NCBI RefSeq assembly: GCF_025210605.1
Contig: NZ_JAOARI010000007.1
Location: forward strand, 1-35,840
DNA from: Halodesulfovibrio sp.
Lineage (GTDB): Bacteria > Desulfobacterota > Desulfovibrionia > Desulfovibrionales > Desulfovibrionaceae
Direction of reading: 5' to 3'
DNA: 35,840 nt
Part shown: in pieces, positions 19,715-27,209 of the stretch
Position numbering within the stretch: the first letter of the stretch is position 1
Layout: each line of letters opens with the position of its first letter
Made by a program: the position numbers and the translations under genes
The notes under the pieces: model-generated
The model's input: the letters and a program-made list of their open reading frames with translations, nothing else
What the model was told of the DNA's origin: nothing
Database searches by the model: none

Positions 19715-19779
19715 GGGGTCAAGGGGACGTGTCCCCTTGCGGGGGTGCAGGGGGCAGCGCCCGCCTGCCCGTCGGAGAC
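19715..19779. repeat. Type A repeat, copy 2
   Basis: This 65-bp GC-rich block runs from GGGGTCAAGGGGACGTG to CCCGTCGGAGAC and is preceded by AAAGCGATTTGCCTAAAC, which is also found before the other copies in this region. Confidence 0.88.
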
Positions 19780-19826
19780 ATCTGCTGAATCCCAAGCACG
19801 CATATATTGGTTTCGTAAAAAGAGAG

Positions 19827-19974
19827 GTCTTCGACGACGCTGCCGCGGGCTTTAAGAACCTTTCTCGAAGAAAGGTTCTTAAAAATCTCCAAAGACTTTT
19901 ATCCGTGAGTTCAGCCCGTTTTTTACACCACCTCGCGGCTTACGCACCACTACCTTACTTAATAAAAATAACCG
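19827..19974. repeat. Type B repeat, copy 2 (148 bp)
   Basis: It has the same length and near-identical sequence as 19441-19588. The hairpin loop is CGA instead of CGG, and compensating or silent changes are scattered in the tail. The whole module begins 386 bp after copy 1, which indicates segmental tandem duplication. Confidence 0.88.
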
Positions 19975-20038
19975 AGTAGCTTTGTACTCTCCCCTACAAA
20001 TATACTCCTAATCGGGACTAAGGGGACACCTTTTCATA

Positions 20039-20080
20039 CAGAAAAAGGGTGGAGTAAAAAACTCCATCCTTTTTTTATTT
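20039..20080. terminator. Type T terminator hairpin, copy 2
   Basis: It has the same stem as 19651-19692 (GGGTGGAGT/ACTCCATCC) with a T run, and lies between B copy 2 and A copy 3. Confidence 0.7.
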
Positions 20081-20103
20081 TTCAAAAAGCGAGTTGCCTA
20101 AAT

Positions 20104-20168
20104 GGGGTTAAGGGGACACGTCCCCTTGCGGGGGTGCAGGGGGCAGCGCCCGCCTGCCCGTCGGAGAC
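20104..20168. repeat. Type A repeat, copy 3
   Basis: This 65-bp copy starts GGGGTTAAGGGGACACGTCC and ends CCGTCGGAGAC. The inner palindrome reads GGGGACACGTCCCC here against GGGGACGTGTCCCC in other copies. Confidence 0.85.
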
Positions 20169-20204
20169 TCGCCAAAGGCATCACAACGAACTTACTTTTG
20201 CATA

Positions 20205-20245
20205 CAGAAAAAGGGTGGAGTAAAAACTCCACCCTTTCTTTATTG
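20205..20245 (-). terminator. Type T terminator hairpin, copy 3, end of the oxidoreductase operon
   Basis: AAAGGGTGGAGT pairs with ACTCCACCCTTT without wobble across a short A loop. On the minus strand the stem is followed by the TTTTTCTG tail. It is the first strong hairpin beyond the stop of the leftward gamma-subunit gene at 20392. Confidence 0.65.
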
Positions 20246-20268
20246 CTTAAAAAGCGATTTACCTAATT

Positions 20269-20333
20269 GGGGTCAAGGGGACGTGTCCCCTTGTGGGGGT
20301 GCAGGGGGTGAAACCCGCCTGCCCGCCGGAGGC
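20269..20333. repeat. Type A repeat, copy 4 (diverged)
   Basis: It has the same frame as the other A copies, but GGGGGTGAAACCC replaces GGGGGCAGCGCCC and the end reads GCCGGAGGC. The paired G/C arms change together, preserving the hairpin. Confidence 0.8.
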
Positions 20334-20391
20334 AATGCAATGTAGCTTAGTCTGCTTGCCCGTGGGAGACCCGCCAGAGGCAAATGCAATG

Positions 20392-20940
20392 CTATTTCAT
20401 CTGTGCTGCAACGTGGTCAGCGCCAGCCTGAATTGCTTCAGCGTTCTTTGGAATGAGATGGCTGTAGCGGGAACTGATAACAGATGAAAGAGACTCTTTT
20501 ACTTGTTCTAATGGTACACAGCCTGTTGCTTGAACGTAGGCACCGAGTGCAACCATGTTTGCCATGCGGGTGTTGCCGAGTTCGTCGGCAATTTCGTTTG
20601 CTGGCACTGTGTAGGTTGTGACACGGTCATCAGCTTTTGTTGCGTCAACGAGAGAGGAGTTCAGAATCTGAACACCGCCGTCAACGAGCTTAGGCTGGAA
20701 TTTATCGAGGGAAGGCTGGTTCATGATAATCAGAGATTTTGGGCTTTGAATAATTGGGGAACCGATGTCTTCTGAGGAAATTACAACGGTGCAGTTTGCT
20801 GTTCCGCCGCGCATTTCTGGGCCGTATACAGGGATGTAGGTTACTTCTGAACCTGCTTCCATGCCTGCGTATGCCAGCAGGTTACCAATGAGCATAACGC
20901 CCTGACCACCGAAACCGGCGATGATAACGTCCTGATACAT
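20392..20940 (-). CDS. 2-oxoacid:ferredoxin oxidoreductase, gamma subunit
   Basis: This 182-residue subunit belongs to the pyruvate/2-oxoacid ferredoxin oxidoreductase gamma family. The typical opening GFGGQGVMLIGNLLA (residues 10-24), the YGPEMRGGTANC segment and the LIIMNQPSL stretch are present. It is the last gene of a leftward four-gene set encoding separate ferredoxin, alpha, beta and gamma subunits. The ATG is preceded by GGGGAGG. In anaerobes this complex oxidatively decarboxylates a 2-oxoacid with CoA and reduces ferredoxin, or runs in reverse for biosynthesis. The substrate (2-oxoisovalerate or 2-oxoglutarate) cannot be fixed from this subunit. Confidence 0.9.
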   Translation of the reverse strand: MYQDVIIAGFGGQGVMLIGNLLAYAGMEAGSEVTYIPVYGPEMRGGTANCTVVISSEDIGSPIIQSPKSLIIMNQPSLDKFQPKLVDGGVQILNSSLVDATKADDRVTTYTVPANEIADELGNTRMANMVALGAYVQATGCVPLEQVKESLSSVISSRYSHLIPKNAEAIQAGADHVAAQMK

Positions 20941-20941
20941 G

Positions 20942-21700
20942 TTATTCCTCCCCGTCCTTGGTCACATCTTTAAATACTCCCAGCGGGAAGTACGGAATCA
21001 TTTCTTCCTTGATGCGGGTGTTTGCTGCAACAGCGTCCATTTTCCAGTTAGTCGGACATGCGGAGAGCATTTCTACAAAACCGAAACCTGTTCCATTCAC
21101 TTGCATTTCGAATGCCTTACGCAGTGCTTTTTTAGCACGGCGGATGTTCTTAACGGAATCAAGAGATACACGTTCGCAGTAAGCAGTGCCGCCGAGACCA
21201 CCGATGATTTCACTCATGCGGATTGCCTGACCGTGCTCTTCTGCACAACGTCCGTTAGGACAGGTAGTAGATTTCTGACCTTCAAGGGTTGTAGGCGCCA
21301 TCTGACCGCCGGTCATGCCGTAAACGGTGTTGTTGACGAATACAACGGAGATTTTTTCACCACGGTTTGCAGCGTGAACAATCTCTGCAAGACCGATGGA
21401 AGCTAAGTCACCGTCACCCTGATAGGTGAATACGAATTTATCTTTACGTGCGCGTTTGAGACCGGTTGCTACTGCCGGAGCACGACCATGCGGTGCTTCT
21501 ACAGCGTCTACATCAAGGTAGTTGTAGATAAATACGGAGCAACCGATGGAACCGACACAAAGGGTGTCATCCACAAGTCCCATTTCGGTAAGCACTTCGC
21601 CCACAAGGCGGTGTGCAACGCCGTGATGACAACCCGGGCAGTAATGCGTAGGGCGGTCGATCATGATTTCAGGTGCGTCGAAAACGAGTTTTTCAGACAT
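20942..21700 (-). CDS. 2-oxoacid:ferredoxin oxidoreductase, beta subunit (TPP-binding)
   Basis: This 252-residue subunit carries the thiamine pyrophosphate site. The motif GDGDLASIG with a downstream NNTVYGMTGGQ forms the TPP/Mg binding pattern, and CPGCHHG (C21, C24) near the N-terminus is typical of this beta subunit. It uses a GGAGG ribosome-binding site that overlaps the alpha-subunit stop region, and its own stop lies 1 bp before the gamma gene, so the subunits are translationally linked. Catalysis requires the alpha partner, whose sequence suggests the VorB group. Confidence 0.92.
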   Translation of the reverse strand: MSEKLVFDAPEIMIDRPTHYCPGCHHGVAHRLVGEVLTEMGLVDDTLCVGSIGCSVFIYNYLDVDAVEAPHGRAPAVATGLKRARKDKFVFTYQGDGDLASIGLAEIVHAANRGEKISVVFVNNTVYGMTGGQMAPTTLEGQKSTTCPNGRCAEEHGQAIRMSEIIGGLGGTAYCERVSLDSVKNIRRAKKALRKAFEMQVNGTGFGFVEMLSACPTNWKMDAVAANTRIKEEMIPYFPLGVFKDVTKDGEE

Positions 21701-21703
21701 TCC

Positions 21704-22765
21704 CTAGTCCTCCAGATGCTTGATGATAGGTGCGAGGAAGTCATCGGAACCAGGGAGGTCGCCTGGCATGTGACCGTGGAAATCGGAATCTGCAATACCA
21801 CGTACGGAAAGGCGCACGTCGTCTACCATCTGGCCGCAGTTCTGTTCAATAGTAAGGAAGCGTTTGCCCTGCTTGGCAAGATCACGAAGTACTTCAGATG
21901 GGAACGGGTACAATGTAAGAGGACGTACCAGACCCACTTTTTTGCCTTCGGAACGCAGGCGGCGAACAGTTGATTTAACAATACGGCCAATTGAGCCGAA
22001 TGCTACAACTACCAGTTCTGCATCGTCACATTCAAATACGTCTGCGCGTGCTTCTGCCTGCATTGCTTCATACTTTGCCTGAAGGTTACGGTTCTGACCT
22101 GCAAGTGCACCATCTTCGAGGAAGAGGGATTTTAGCAGACGTTTTTCGCGACCTTTTGCACCGTCGAGACACCAGTTTTCTGCACCGTGGTTGTCAGCAG
22201 CTTCTGGTTCCCAAGGAGTAACCGGCTCTTTCATTTGTCCTACAATTGCATCAGCAAGCACGAGAACAGGGTTACGATATTTAAATGCAAGGTCGAATGC
22301 CTCGATCATCATATCGTAGCCTTCCTGACAGGTACCCGGAGCGAGAACGAGTGTACGGTAGTCGCCATGACCGCCGCCTCGTGTGGACTGGAAGTAGTCA
22401 CCCTGAGAAGAGCCGATGTCGCCAAGACCCGGACCACCGCGGTTTACGTTAACAATAACACCCGGAAGCTCAGAGCCAGCCATGTAGGAAATACCTTCCT
22501 GCATGAGTGATACGCCCGGAGATGAAGAGGTAGTCATTGCACGTGCACCGCCAGCAGCAGCGCCGAGAAGCATGTTAACAGCTGCCACTTCGGATTCAGC
22601 CTGAACAAATTCACCGTTGACGGTTGCCATCTCGGTAGAAAGAAATTCAGGAATATCATTCTGCGGAGTAATTGGGTAGCCGAAGTAACAGGTACAGCCA
22701 GCAGCGAGAGCACCACGGGAAATAGCTTCGTTACCTTTGATGAAAATACGTTTCTTTTCTGACAT
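21704..22765 (-). CDS. vorB: 2-oxoacid:ferredoxin oxidoreductase, alpha subunit (VorB-type)
   Basis: This 353-residue pyrimidine-binding subunit has the family opening KGNEAISRGALAAGC and FGYPITPQNDIPEFLS, then SSSPGVSLMQEGISY, NRGGPGLGDIGSSQGDYFQS and GGHGDYRTLVLAPGT. These are the hallmarks of the alpha subunits usually named VorB (3-methyl-2-oxobutanoate dehydrogenase). The same family is often annotated as KorA (2-oxoglutarate), so the substrate is uncertain. It lies 2 bp after the ferredoxin gene with ribosome-binding site AAGGAG. In a sulfate reducer the complex could feed branched-chain acyl-CoA metabolism or supply 2-oxoglutarate through an incomplete reductive TCA route. Confidence 0.9.
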   Translation of the reverse strand: MSEKKRIFIKGNEAISRGALAAGCTCYFGYPITPQNDIPEFLSTEMATVNGEFVQAESEVAAVNMLLGAAAGGARAMTTSSSPGVSLMQEGISYMAGSELPGVIVNVNRGGPGLGDIGSSQGDYFQSTRGGGHGDYRTLVLAPGTCQEGYDMMIEAFDLAFKYRNPVLVLADAIVGQMKEPVTPWEPEAADNHGAENWCLDGAKGREKRLLKSLFLEDGALAGQNRNLQAKYEAMQAEARADVFECDDAELVVVAFGSIGRIVKSTVRRLRSEGKKVGLVRPLTLYPFPSEVLRDLAKQGKRFLTIEQNCGQMVDDVRLSVRGIADSDFHGHMPGDLPGSDDFLAPIIKHLED

Positions 22766-22767
22766 GG

Positions 22768-22995
22768 CTATTTCTCCTTTTTCTCTTCGCGGTAGACCTT
22801 GATAACAAGGTCAGGACAAATAAGCGCACAGGAAGTACAGCCTGTACAGTTTTCCATGTCTTCTGCTTTCACTTCTGCCACTTTGTACCCTTGCTGGTTA
22901 AAGCGGGAGGACTGGCAGATAATCTTTTTTGGGCAAACGGTAGAACAGAGCATGCAGCCCTTACACCGTTCTTCGCGGAATTCAACCCGTGCCAT
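22768..22995 (-). CDS. Ferredoxin-type delta subunit of the 2-oxoacid oxidoreductase
   Basis: This 75-residue protein holds two [4Fe-4S] motifs: C11-x2-C14-x2-C17-x3-C21P and C50-x2-C53-x2-C56-x3-C60P. In four-subunit 2-oxoacid oxidoreductases this delta subunit passes electrons from the TPP site to external ferredoxin. It is the first gene of the leftward operon, with a GAGG ribosome-binding site and a candidate promoter at 23064-23093. The cluster order delta-alpha-beta-gamma supports assignment as an oxidoreductase subunit rather than a free ferredoxin. Confidence 0.93.
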   Translation of the reverse strand: MARVEFREERCKGCMLCSTVCPKKIICQSSRFNQQGYKVAEVKAEDMENCTGCTSCALICPDLVIKVYREEKKEK

Positions 22996-23063
22996 GTTTA
23001 TACCTCGACTTTATAAGTAAGATCAGTTGTTTGCCGTGTGGTTATATAAAAACTTGCGGCTTA

Positions 23064-23093
23064 TTTATGGAGCATGAACTACAATTATGTCAA
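23064..23093 (-). promoter_or_regulatory. Candidate promoter of the oxidoreductase operon
   Basis: On the minus strand TTGACA (plus 23088-23093) is followed after 18 bp by CATAAA (plus 23064-23069), a plausible sigma-70-type pair about 70 bp upstream of the ferredoxin start. It is based on two hexamers only. Confidence 0.4.
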
Positions 23094-23136
23094 AAGTGAC
23101 CATGTATTACAATACCCATTATAACATAAGCCCCTT

Positions 23137-24255
23137 TTACAGGATAAGCATGGAATCTCCATAGCTAAATACCCGGAAGCCTTGTGCGATGGCATCGGCG
23201 TATCCTTCAAGAACACGCTGCTTGGTAGCGAAGGCGCTAATCATCATGAGTAGCGAGGATTCGGGCAAGTGGAAGTTGGTAATCATGTGGTCTACAACAT
23301 TGAACGTGTAGCCGGGGTAAATGAAAATATTTGTAGAGCCTTTGAACGGTGCTATTTTTCCGGCTTCTTTAAAAGCACCTTCCAAAACGCGGGATGATGT
23401 AGTGCCCACAGCAATTACAGGACGACCTTCTTTTTTTGCCTGAATGATTTTTTGCGCTGTTTCTTCGGACAATTCGATATATTCTTTGTGCATTGAATGC
23501 TCACGAATGTCATCGCAGCGTACTGGTGAAAACGTTCCGTATCCAACGTACAGTGTTACTTCTGCCCATTCAATACCGCTTTGTGAAAGCTGCTCGCGCA
23601 TTTCTTCCGTAAAATGCAGCCCCGCAGTTGGTGCTGCTACGGAGCCAAGCTGGGAGTCGTCTGCATAGACTGTCTGGTAGCGGTCTTTATCAGCTGTGGT
23701 GTCTTCGCGTTTGATATATGGAGGTAGCGGCAGGTGACCTTGGTTCAGGAAATGGTCTTTCAAGTCTCCACGCCAGCTGATGGTTGCTTCGCAGCGTCCA
23801 AATTCTGCGGTAGCGGTAACTTCTACACGCAGATCATCACCAAATTCTGCCACAGTGCCTACTTTGACGCGCTTGGACATGCGCATCAGTCCTTCGACTG
23901 TTGCGTTTTTCCATTCACCATTTTCTACAGGCTCAATGAGCGGCAGCGGAGTGAGCATGAGAAATTCAACTTTGCCGCCTGACGGGCGCTTGCCATATAA
24001 GCGTGCCGGAAGAACTTTGGAGTTGTTGACAACAAGCAGTGCGTTTTTAGGCAGAAAATCTGCAAGATCTGCAAACATTGCTGCATGATTCTCGCCGGTT
24101 TTTCTATCGACAACAAAAAGGCGTGAGCTGCCGCGCTTGTCAGCAGGGTGCTGAGCAATCTGATCTTCAGGAAGCTCATAGGTATATGATGATAACCTGA
24201 AATCTTCAGGAATTGTCTCTAAATCTTTATTTGTGCAGTAACTGTCACGTTCCAT
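23137..24255 (-). CDS. queA: tRNA ribosyltransferase-isomerase QueA
   Basis: This 372-residue enzyme transfers the ribosyl part of SAM to preQ1 in tRNA, giving epoxyqueuosine in the queuosine pathway. Family signatures are present: YELPEDQIAQHPADKRGSSRL near the N-terminus, LLVVNNSKVLPARLYGKRPSGGKVE, SVAAPTAGLHFTEE, and YGTFSPVRCDDIREHSMHKEY, with VIAVGTTSSRVLE and NFHLPESSLLMM at the C-terminal end. There is an N-terminal extension of about 23 residues before the usual start region. No good ribosome-binding site is seen at ATG 24255, so the extension may be wrong. No preQ1 riboswitch is evident upstream. It is a single gene upstream of, and codirectional with, the oxidoreductase operon. Confidence 0.95.
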   Translation of the reverse strand: MERDSYCTNKDLETIPEDFRLSSYTYELPEDQIAQHPADKRGSSRLFVVDRKTGENHAAMFADLADFLPKNALLVVNNSKVLPARLYGKRPSGGKVEFLMLTPLPLIEPVENGEWKNATVEGLMRMSKRVKVGTVAEFGDDLRVEVTATAEFGRCEATISWRGDLKDHFLNQGHLPLPPYIKREDTTADKDRYQTVYADDSQLGSVAAPTAGLHFTEEMREQLSQSGIEWAEVTLYVGYGTFSPVRCDDIREHSMHKEYIELSEETAQKIIQAKKEGRPVIAVGTTSSRVLEGAFKEAGKIAPFKGSTNIFIYPGYTFNVVDHMITNFHLPESSLLMMISAFATKQRVLEGYADAIAQGFRVFSYGDSMLIL

Positions 24256-24408
24256 TATAATAATCCATTCTCTGTCATTTAAGGAAGGTGTAAAATTGCG
24301 GTTTATCTTGCATTGCGCTATTTATATTCGATGTAACATTATATACATGATGTGTACTCAATGTGCCTACACTTGAACTCTATAAGACTCAATCATAAAG
24401 GAGCGACC

Positions 24409-24978
24409 ATGCGGGCTCGACTGGTTTTTTCTGTTTTAGCTCTTTGCGTGATGCTATCCGGTTGTACTCTTTCAAATATGTCCGGAACTGCAAAGCCTAC
24501 AGGAGCTGCTCAATCAGCAGCAGAATCTAAATTTGTATATTACAACTTCCCTGATGTACGTGTTCCTTCCGAAATGGAACCTGATGAATCTCAGATGTTT
24601 GTACATGGGATGGGACACAAACAGACAGGTGTGCTTGTTTTTTCCGGTAATGTTGATTTTATGTCACTTACCAGAGCTATGATTACTACGATGCGTCAGG
24701 ATGGGTGGGAACTCCGCTTTCAGTTCGCCTCACCGCGCACCTTATTGCTTTTCACAAAGCCTACCCGCTTTGCTATTGTGAACATCACAGATACCAGCAG
24801 CTTTACAACTGATCTGGAAATTTGGGTGTCTCCTCGTCCAGAGCATGCTGAAACTATGCTTGAAAAGCCGCTTCCACTCATAGAAGCTCCACGCTCTTCA
24901 TACAATAGTGCACCAAAGCCAAGCGCTGCACAGGCTCCGGCTTCCAATGCTGCGACTGAAGAAGGATTGGACAGCTAG
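24409..24978 (+). CDS. Hypothetical lipoprotein upstream of coaBC
   Basis: This 189-residue protein starts at ATG 24409 behind an excellent AAAGGAG site; the longer frame from 24352 lacks one. The signal peptide ends in the lipobox LSGC (Cys about 18). The mature region has a compact mixed alpha/beta segment (about 40-150: a beta strand FVYYNFPDVRVP, then GVLVFSGNVDFMSLTRAMITTMRQDGWEL), and then a low-complexity Pro/Ala/Ser tail. The core resembles the small one-helix, beta-rich domains of Desulfovibrio envelope lipoproteins of unknown function. Its TAG stop overlaps the GTG start of coaBC, so the two are translationally coupled. I do not recognise a function. Confidence 0.8.
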   Translation: MRARLVFSVLALCVMLSGCTLSNMSGTAKPTGAAQSAAESKFVYYNFPDVRVPSEMEPDESQMFVHGMGHKQTGVLVFSGNVDFMSLTRAMITTMRQDGWELRFQFASPRTLLLFTKPTRFAIVNITDTSSFTTDLEIWVSPRPEHAETMLEKPLPLIEAPRSSYNSAPKPSAAQAPASNAATEEGLDS

Positions 24979-26186
24979 TGAAATCACATACAGCTTTTAC
25001 AGGCTTTCTCGGAAAGCGTATGCACCTTGGTATCAGCGGTTCAATTGCTGCGTACAAGGGGTTGGACTTACTGAGAATGTTTAAAGATAGCGGTGCTGAC
25101 GTTGGTGTAACTCTTACATCTTCTGCGCAGAAGTTTATTACTCCGCTCAGTTTTGAGGCACTTGGTGCTTCACCTGTTTTTTCTACCATGTATCCTGTGG
25201 GTGACGATGTTTTCGGACACCTGATGCCGGGTGAAGCATGCCATGCTTTTGTCATTGCTCCGGCTTCTGCCACAACCATTGCACGCCTTGCAAATGGCTT
25301 GGCAGATGATATGCTTTCGTGTCAGGCGCTGGCGTTTCCTGAAAAGCTGGTGATTGCTCCGGCGATGAATCCGCGCATGTGGCACAATGCTGCTACACAG
25401 GAAAATATCGACAGATTAAGTTGTCGCGGGCATGTGATTATTGAGCCGGGGTGTGGACGGACAGCATGTCTTGAAGAAGGACAGGGGCGTCTTGCTCCTG
25501 TTGATGATATTTACCTGCATGGACTGCGGGCACTGTCTCCGCAGGATATGGCAGGGCAGACTGTTATGGTAACGCTTGGTCCTACCCGTGAAAAGTGGGA
25601 CGGTGTTCGTTTCTGGTCAAATCCTTCTTCCGGTACTATGGGAGCGTCGTTCGCTATTGCGGCATGGCTGCGTGGTGCAGAAGTACATGCTGTGTGCGGT
25701 GCAGGTACACCGTGGTTGCCATCGGTTATCACCCGACATGATGTGACGAGTGCAGCGGATATGTTTGAAGCGGCTGAGTCCTTATGGAACGATATGAGCA
25801 TTGGCGTATTTACAGCAGCTGTTGCAGATTATTCTCCTGTGCCTTTTGGTGATTCCAAATTTAAGAAGGGTGGGGATGACCTTACAGTGTCCTTTACTCG
25901 AACCGTAGATATTCTTAAAACGCTCGGTACGAAAAAACGTGATGACCAACGAGTGATCGGTTTTGCTGCTGAGACTGATAATCTACGTGAGAATATGAAG
26001 AAGAAACTTACTGCCAAGAATGCAGATATTATTGTTGGTAATAATGTTGCGAAGAGTGGTTCCGGGTTCGGCTCTGCCACTAACGAAGTCTGCATTGTTG
26101 ATAGAAACGGCAGGCAGGAAGATTGGCCTGTTGCACCGAAGCCGGAAGTCGCATGGAGAGTTTTTGATTGGCTGCTTCAACTGTAG
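24978..26186 (+). CDS. coaBC: Bifunctional phosphopantothenoylcysteine decarboxylase / phosphopantothenate-cysteine ligase
   Basis: This 402-residue fusion makes 4'-phosphopantetheine for coenzyme A. The N-terminal CoaC flavoprotein domain (about 12-185) shows LGISGSIAAYKGLDLLR, the active-site histidine in ACHAFVIAPASATT, and the PAMNPRMW motif (about 128-135). The C-terminal CoaB domain (from about 190) has VTLGPTREKWDGVRFWSNPSSGTMG and FAAETDN near the dimer and nucleotide site. The GTG start overlaps the upstream lipoprotein stop by one base. The downstream gene begins 19 bp inside its 3' end. Bacterial CoaBC normally contains this exact domain order. Confidence 0.95.
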   Translation: MKSHTAFTGFLGKRMHLGISGSIAAYKGLDLLRMFKDSGADVGVTLTSSAQKFITPLSFEALGASPVFSTMYPVGDDVFGHLMPGEACHAFVIAPASATTIARLANGLADDMLSCQALAFPEKLVIAPAMNPRMWHNAATQENIDRLSCRGHVIIEPGCGRTACLEEGQGRLAPVDDIYLHGLRALSPQDMAGQTVMVTLGPTREKWDGVRFWSNPSSGTMGASFAIAAWLRGAEVHAVCGAGTPWLPSVITRHDVTSAADMFEAAESLWNDMSIGVFTAAVADYSPVPFGDSKFKKGGDDLTVSFTRTVDILKTLGTKKRDDQRVIGFAAETDNLRENMKKKLTAKNADIIVGNNVAKSGSGFGSATNEVCIVDRNGRQEDWPVAPKPEVAWRVFDWLLQL

Positions 26187-26968
26187 TTCTTAGCGAACAG
26201 ATACGTCCTTGGCATAATGCCGGACTTCGCTTTCTTTTTGATGAGGATGGCTCTATTGCACAGGCAATGGCTGACGCGCAAGCAGCAGCTTCGGCAGTGC
26301 AAGCTGCACCAGTGGCACAGCCTGTCCCGTCTTCTGTTGCGCCTGCACAGCAGGCAGCTCCGCAGTCTATACAGCAACAGCCTAAGCAGCAGGCAGCACC
26401 AGTAGCACAGCCTCAAAAACAGCGCCCGCAACGTCCTGCTTCGCACTCTACAGCAGTGCCGCCCCGCGCTATGCCGTCGCTTGTTATTCATCCGACAAAT
26501 AAACCGCCAGAAGAATGGCCTGAGCAGTGGCAGGGATATTGGAGTAAAGTTCAAATTCCAAGCCCTGTTGTGTGGACATACTGGTCGCTCGGTGATGATC
26601 TTTCCGGTCATGCAGATGCTAAGCGTCGTGAAATATTAAAAAAGCTTATTAGCAGCATTAACCTTCCGCGCGGAACAAGTTCGTTTTGGCCTGTGGCGGC
26701 AAGTGGTGCTGTCGCAGGTGATTTGACTCCTGCGCCGGAGATTTTCCTTGCTGGCTTGCGCCGTCTGCGTCCTCGTTATAGCGTTGTGTTTGGCTCCAAG
26801 GCTCTTAAAAGCTTTATGCCGGATTCTACATTGCGACCATATCTGTTTACCCAGTTCTTAGGACATAGACTTATTGCATTGCCGGATGTTGATTACTTGG
26901 TCAAATCTCCGAACATGCTTGCACCGGTTGTTGCATACCTCCGTACTGCGATTCGATTGTCTCGATAA
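26168..26968 (+). CDS. Hypothetical protein with Q/A/P linker and possible uracil-DNA-glycosylase-like domain
   Basis: This 266-residue protein starts at TTG 26168, overlapping coaBC by 19 bp; no better start is visible before the linker. A short N-terminal segment (1-36, EQIRPWHNAGLRFLFDEDG) leads into a Q/A/P-rich low-complexity linker (about 37-105). The C-terminal domain (about 106-266) contains FLAGLRRLRPRYSVVFGSKAL and a final PDVDYLVKSPNMLAPVVAYL. The pattern resembles the second half of family 4/5 uracil-DNA glycosylases (LxPxxVVxxG.AL, then a HPSxLL-like loop), but the catalytic HPS is replaced by PDVDYL. So this may be an inactive or repurposed UDG-fold protein. That fold call is inference; no function is assigned. 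A terminator follows at 27041-27076. Confidence 0.7.
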   Translation: MAASTVVLSEQIRPWHNAGLRFLFDEDGSIAQAMADAQAAASAVQAAPVAQPVPSSVAPAQQAAPQSIQQQPKQQAAPVAQPQKQRPQRPASHSTAVPPRAMPSLVIHPTNKPPEEWPEQWQGYWSKVQIPSPVVWTYWSLGDDLSGHADAKRREILKKLISSINLPRGTSSFWPVAASGAVAGDLTPAPEIFLAGLRRLRPRYSVVFGSKALKSFMPDSTLRPYLFTQFLGHRLIALPDVDYLVKSPNMLAPVVAYLRTAIRLSR

Positions 26969-27040
26969 GGAACCGGTGTTTTGATCCGGTGAAGAAAATG
27001 TATACCTTGTAAGTTCTCGCTTACTTTGTCTGAAATGCGT

Positions 27041-27076
27041 AGCGCACTCTCTGTAAAAAGAGGGTGCGCTTTTTTA
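27041..27076 (+). terminator. Rho-independent terminator of the coaBC cluster
   Basis: AGCGCACTCTCT (27041-27052) pairs with AGAGGGTGCGCT (27059-27070) over 12 bp with one G-U and a 6-nt loop, followed by TTTTT. A parS-like site follows immediately. Confidence 0.85.
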
Positions 27077-27077
27077 T

Positions 27078-27091
27078 GTTTCACGTGAAGC
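27078..27091. promoter_or_regulatory. parS-like site, one mismatch
   Basis: GTTTCACGTGAAGC differs from the perfect parS palindrome GTTTCACGTGAAAC at one base. It lies just after a terminator in the gap before the NfeD gene, 3.4 kb from the next parS. Confidence 0.6.
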
Positions 27092-27209
27092 TTTTTGATT
27101 TTCCAAAAAACAATGTCTTTTTGTTCCATACTGGTATTAGCTCAGAATAAGGTGTAGCTTTCCACATAGTAGGAATAATTCTTATCAAGTAGTGTTTTGG
27201 GAGGTGAAA

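Larger units (their letters stand above)
19392..20391. other. 1-kb gene-free repeat region between convergent rsmB and oxidoreductase genes
   Basis: The region consists almost wholly of repeat modules in the order B-T-A, B-T-A, T-A. The second B starts 386 bp after the first, and all elements keep one orientation. The last 60 bp hold fragments of GCCCGTGGGAGAC and GCCAGAGGC type. Short open frames here run through repeats and are not genes. The T hairpins can serve as terminators for both converging operons. Confidence 0.85.

Noticed and set aside
20293..20487. A 64-codon plus-strand frame through the last repeat and into the gamma-subunit gene
   Set aside because: It covers repeat A copy 4 and antisense coding sequence only.
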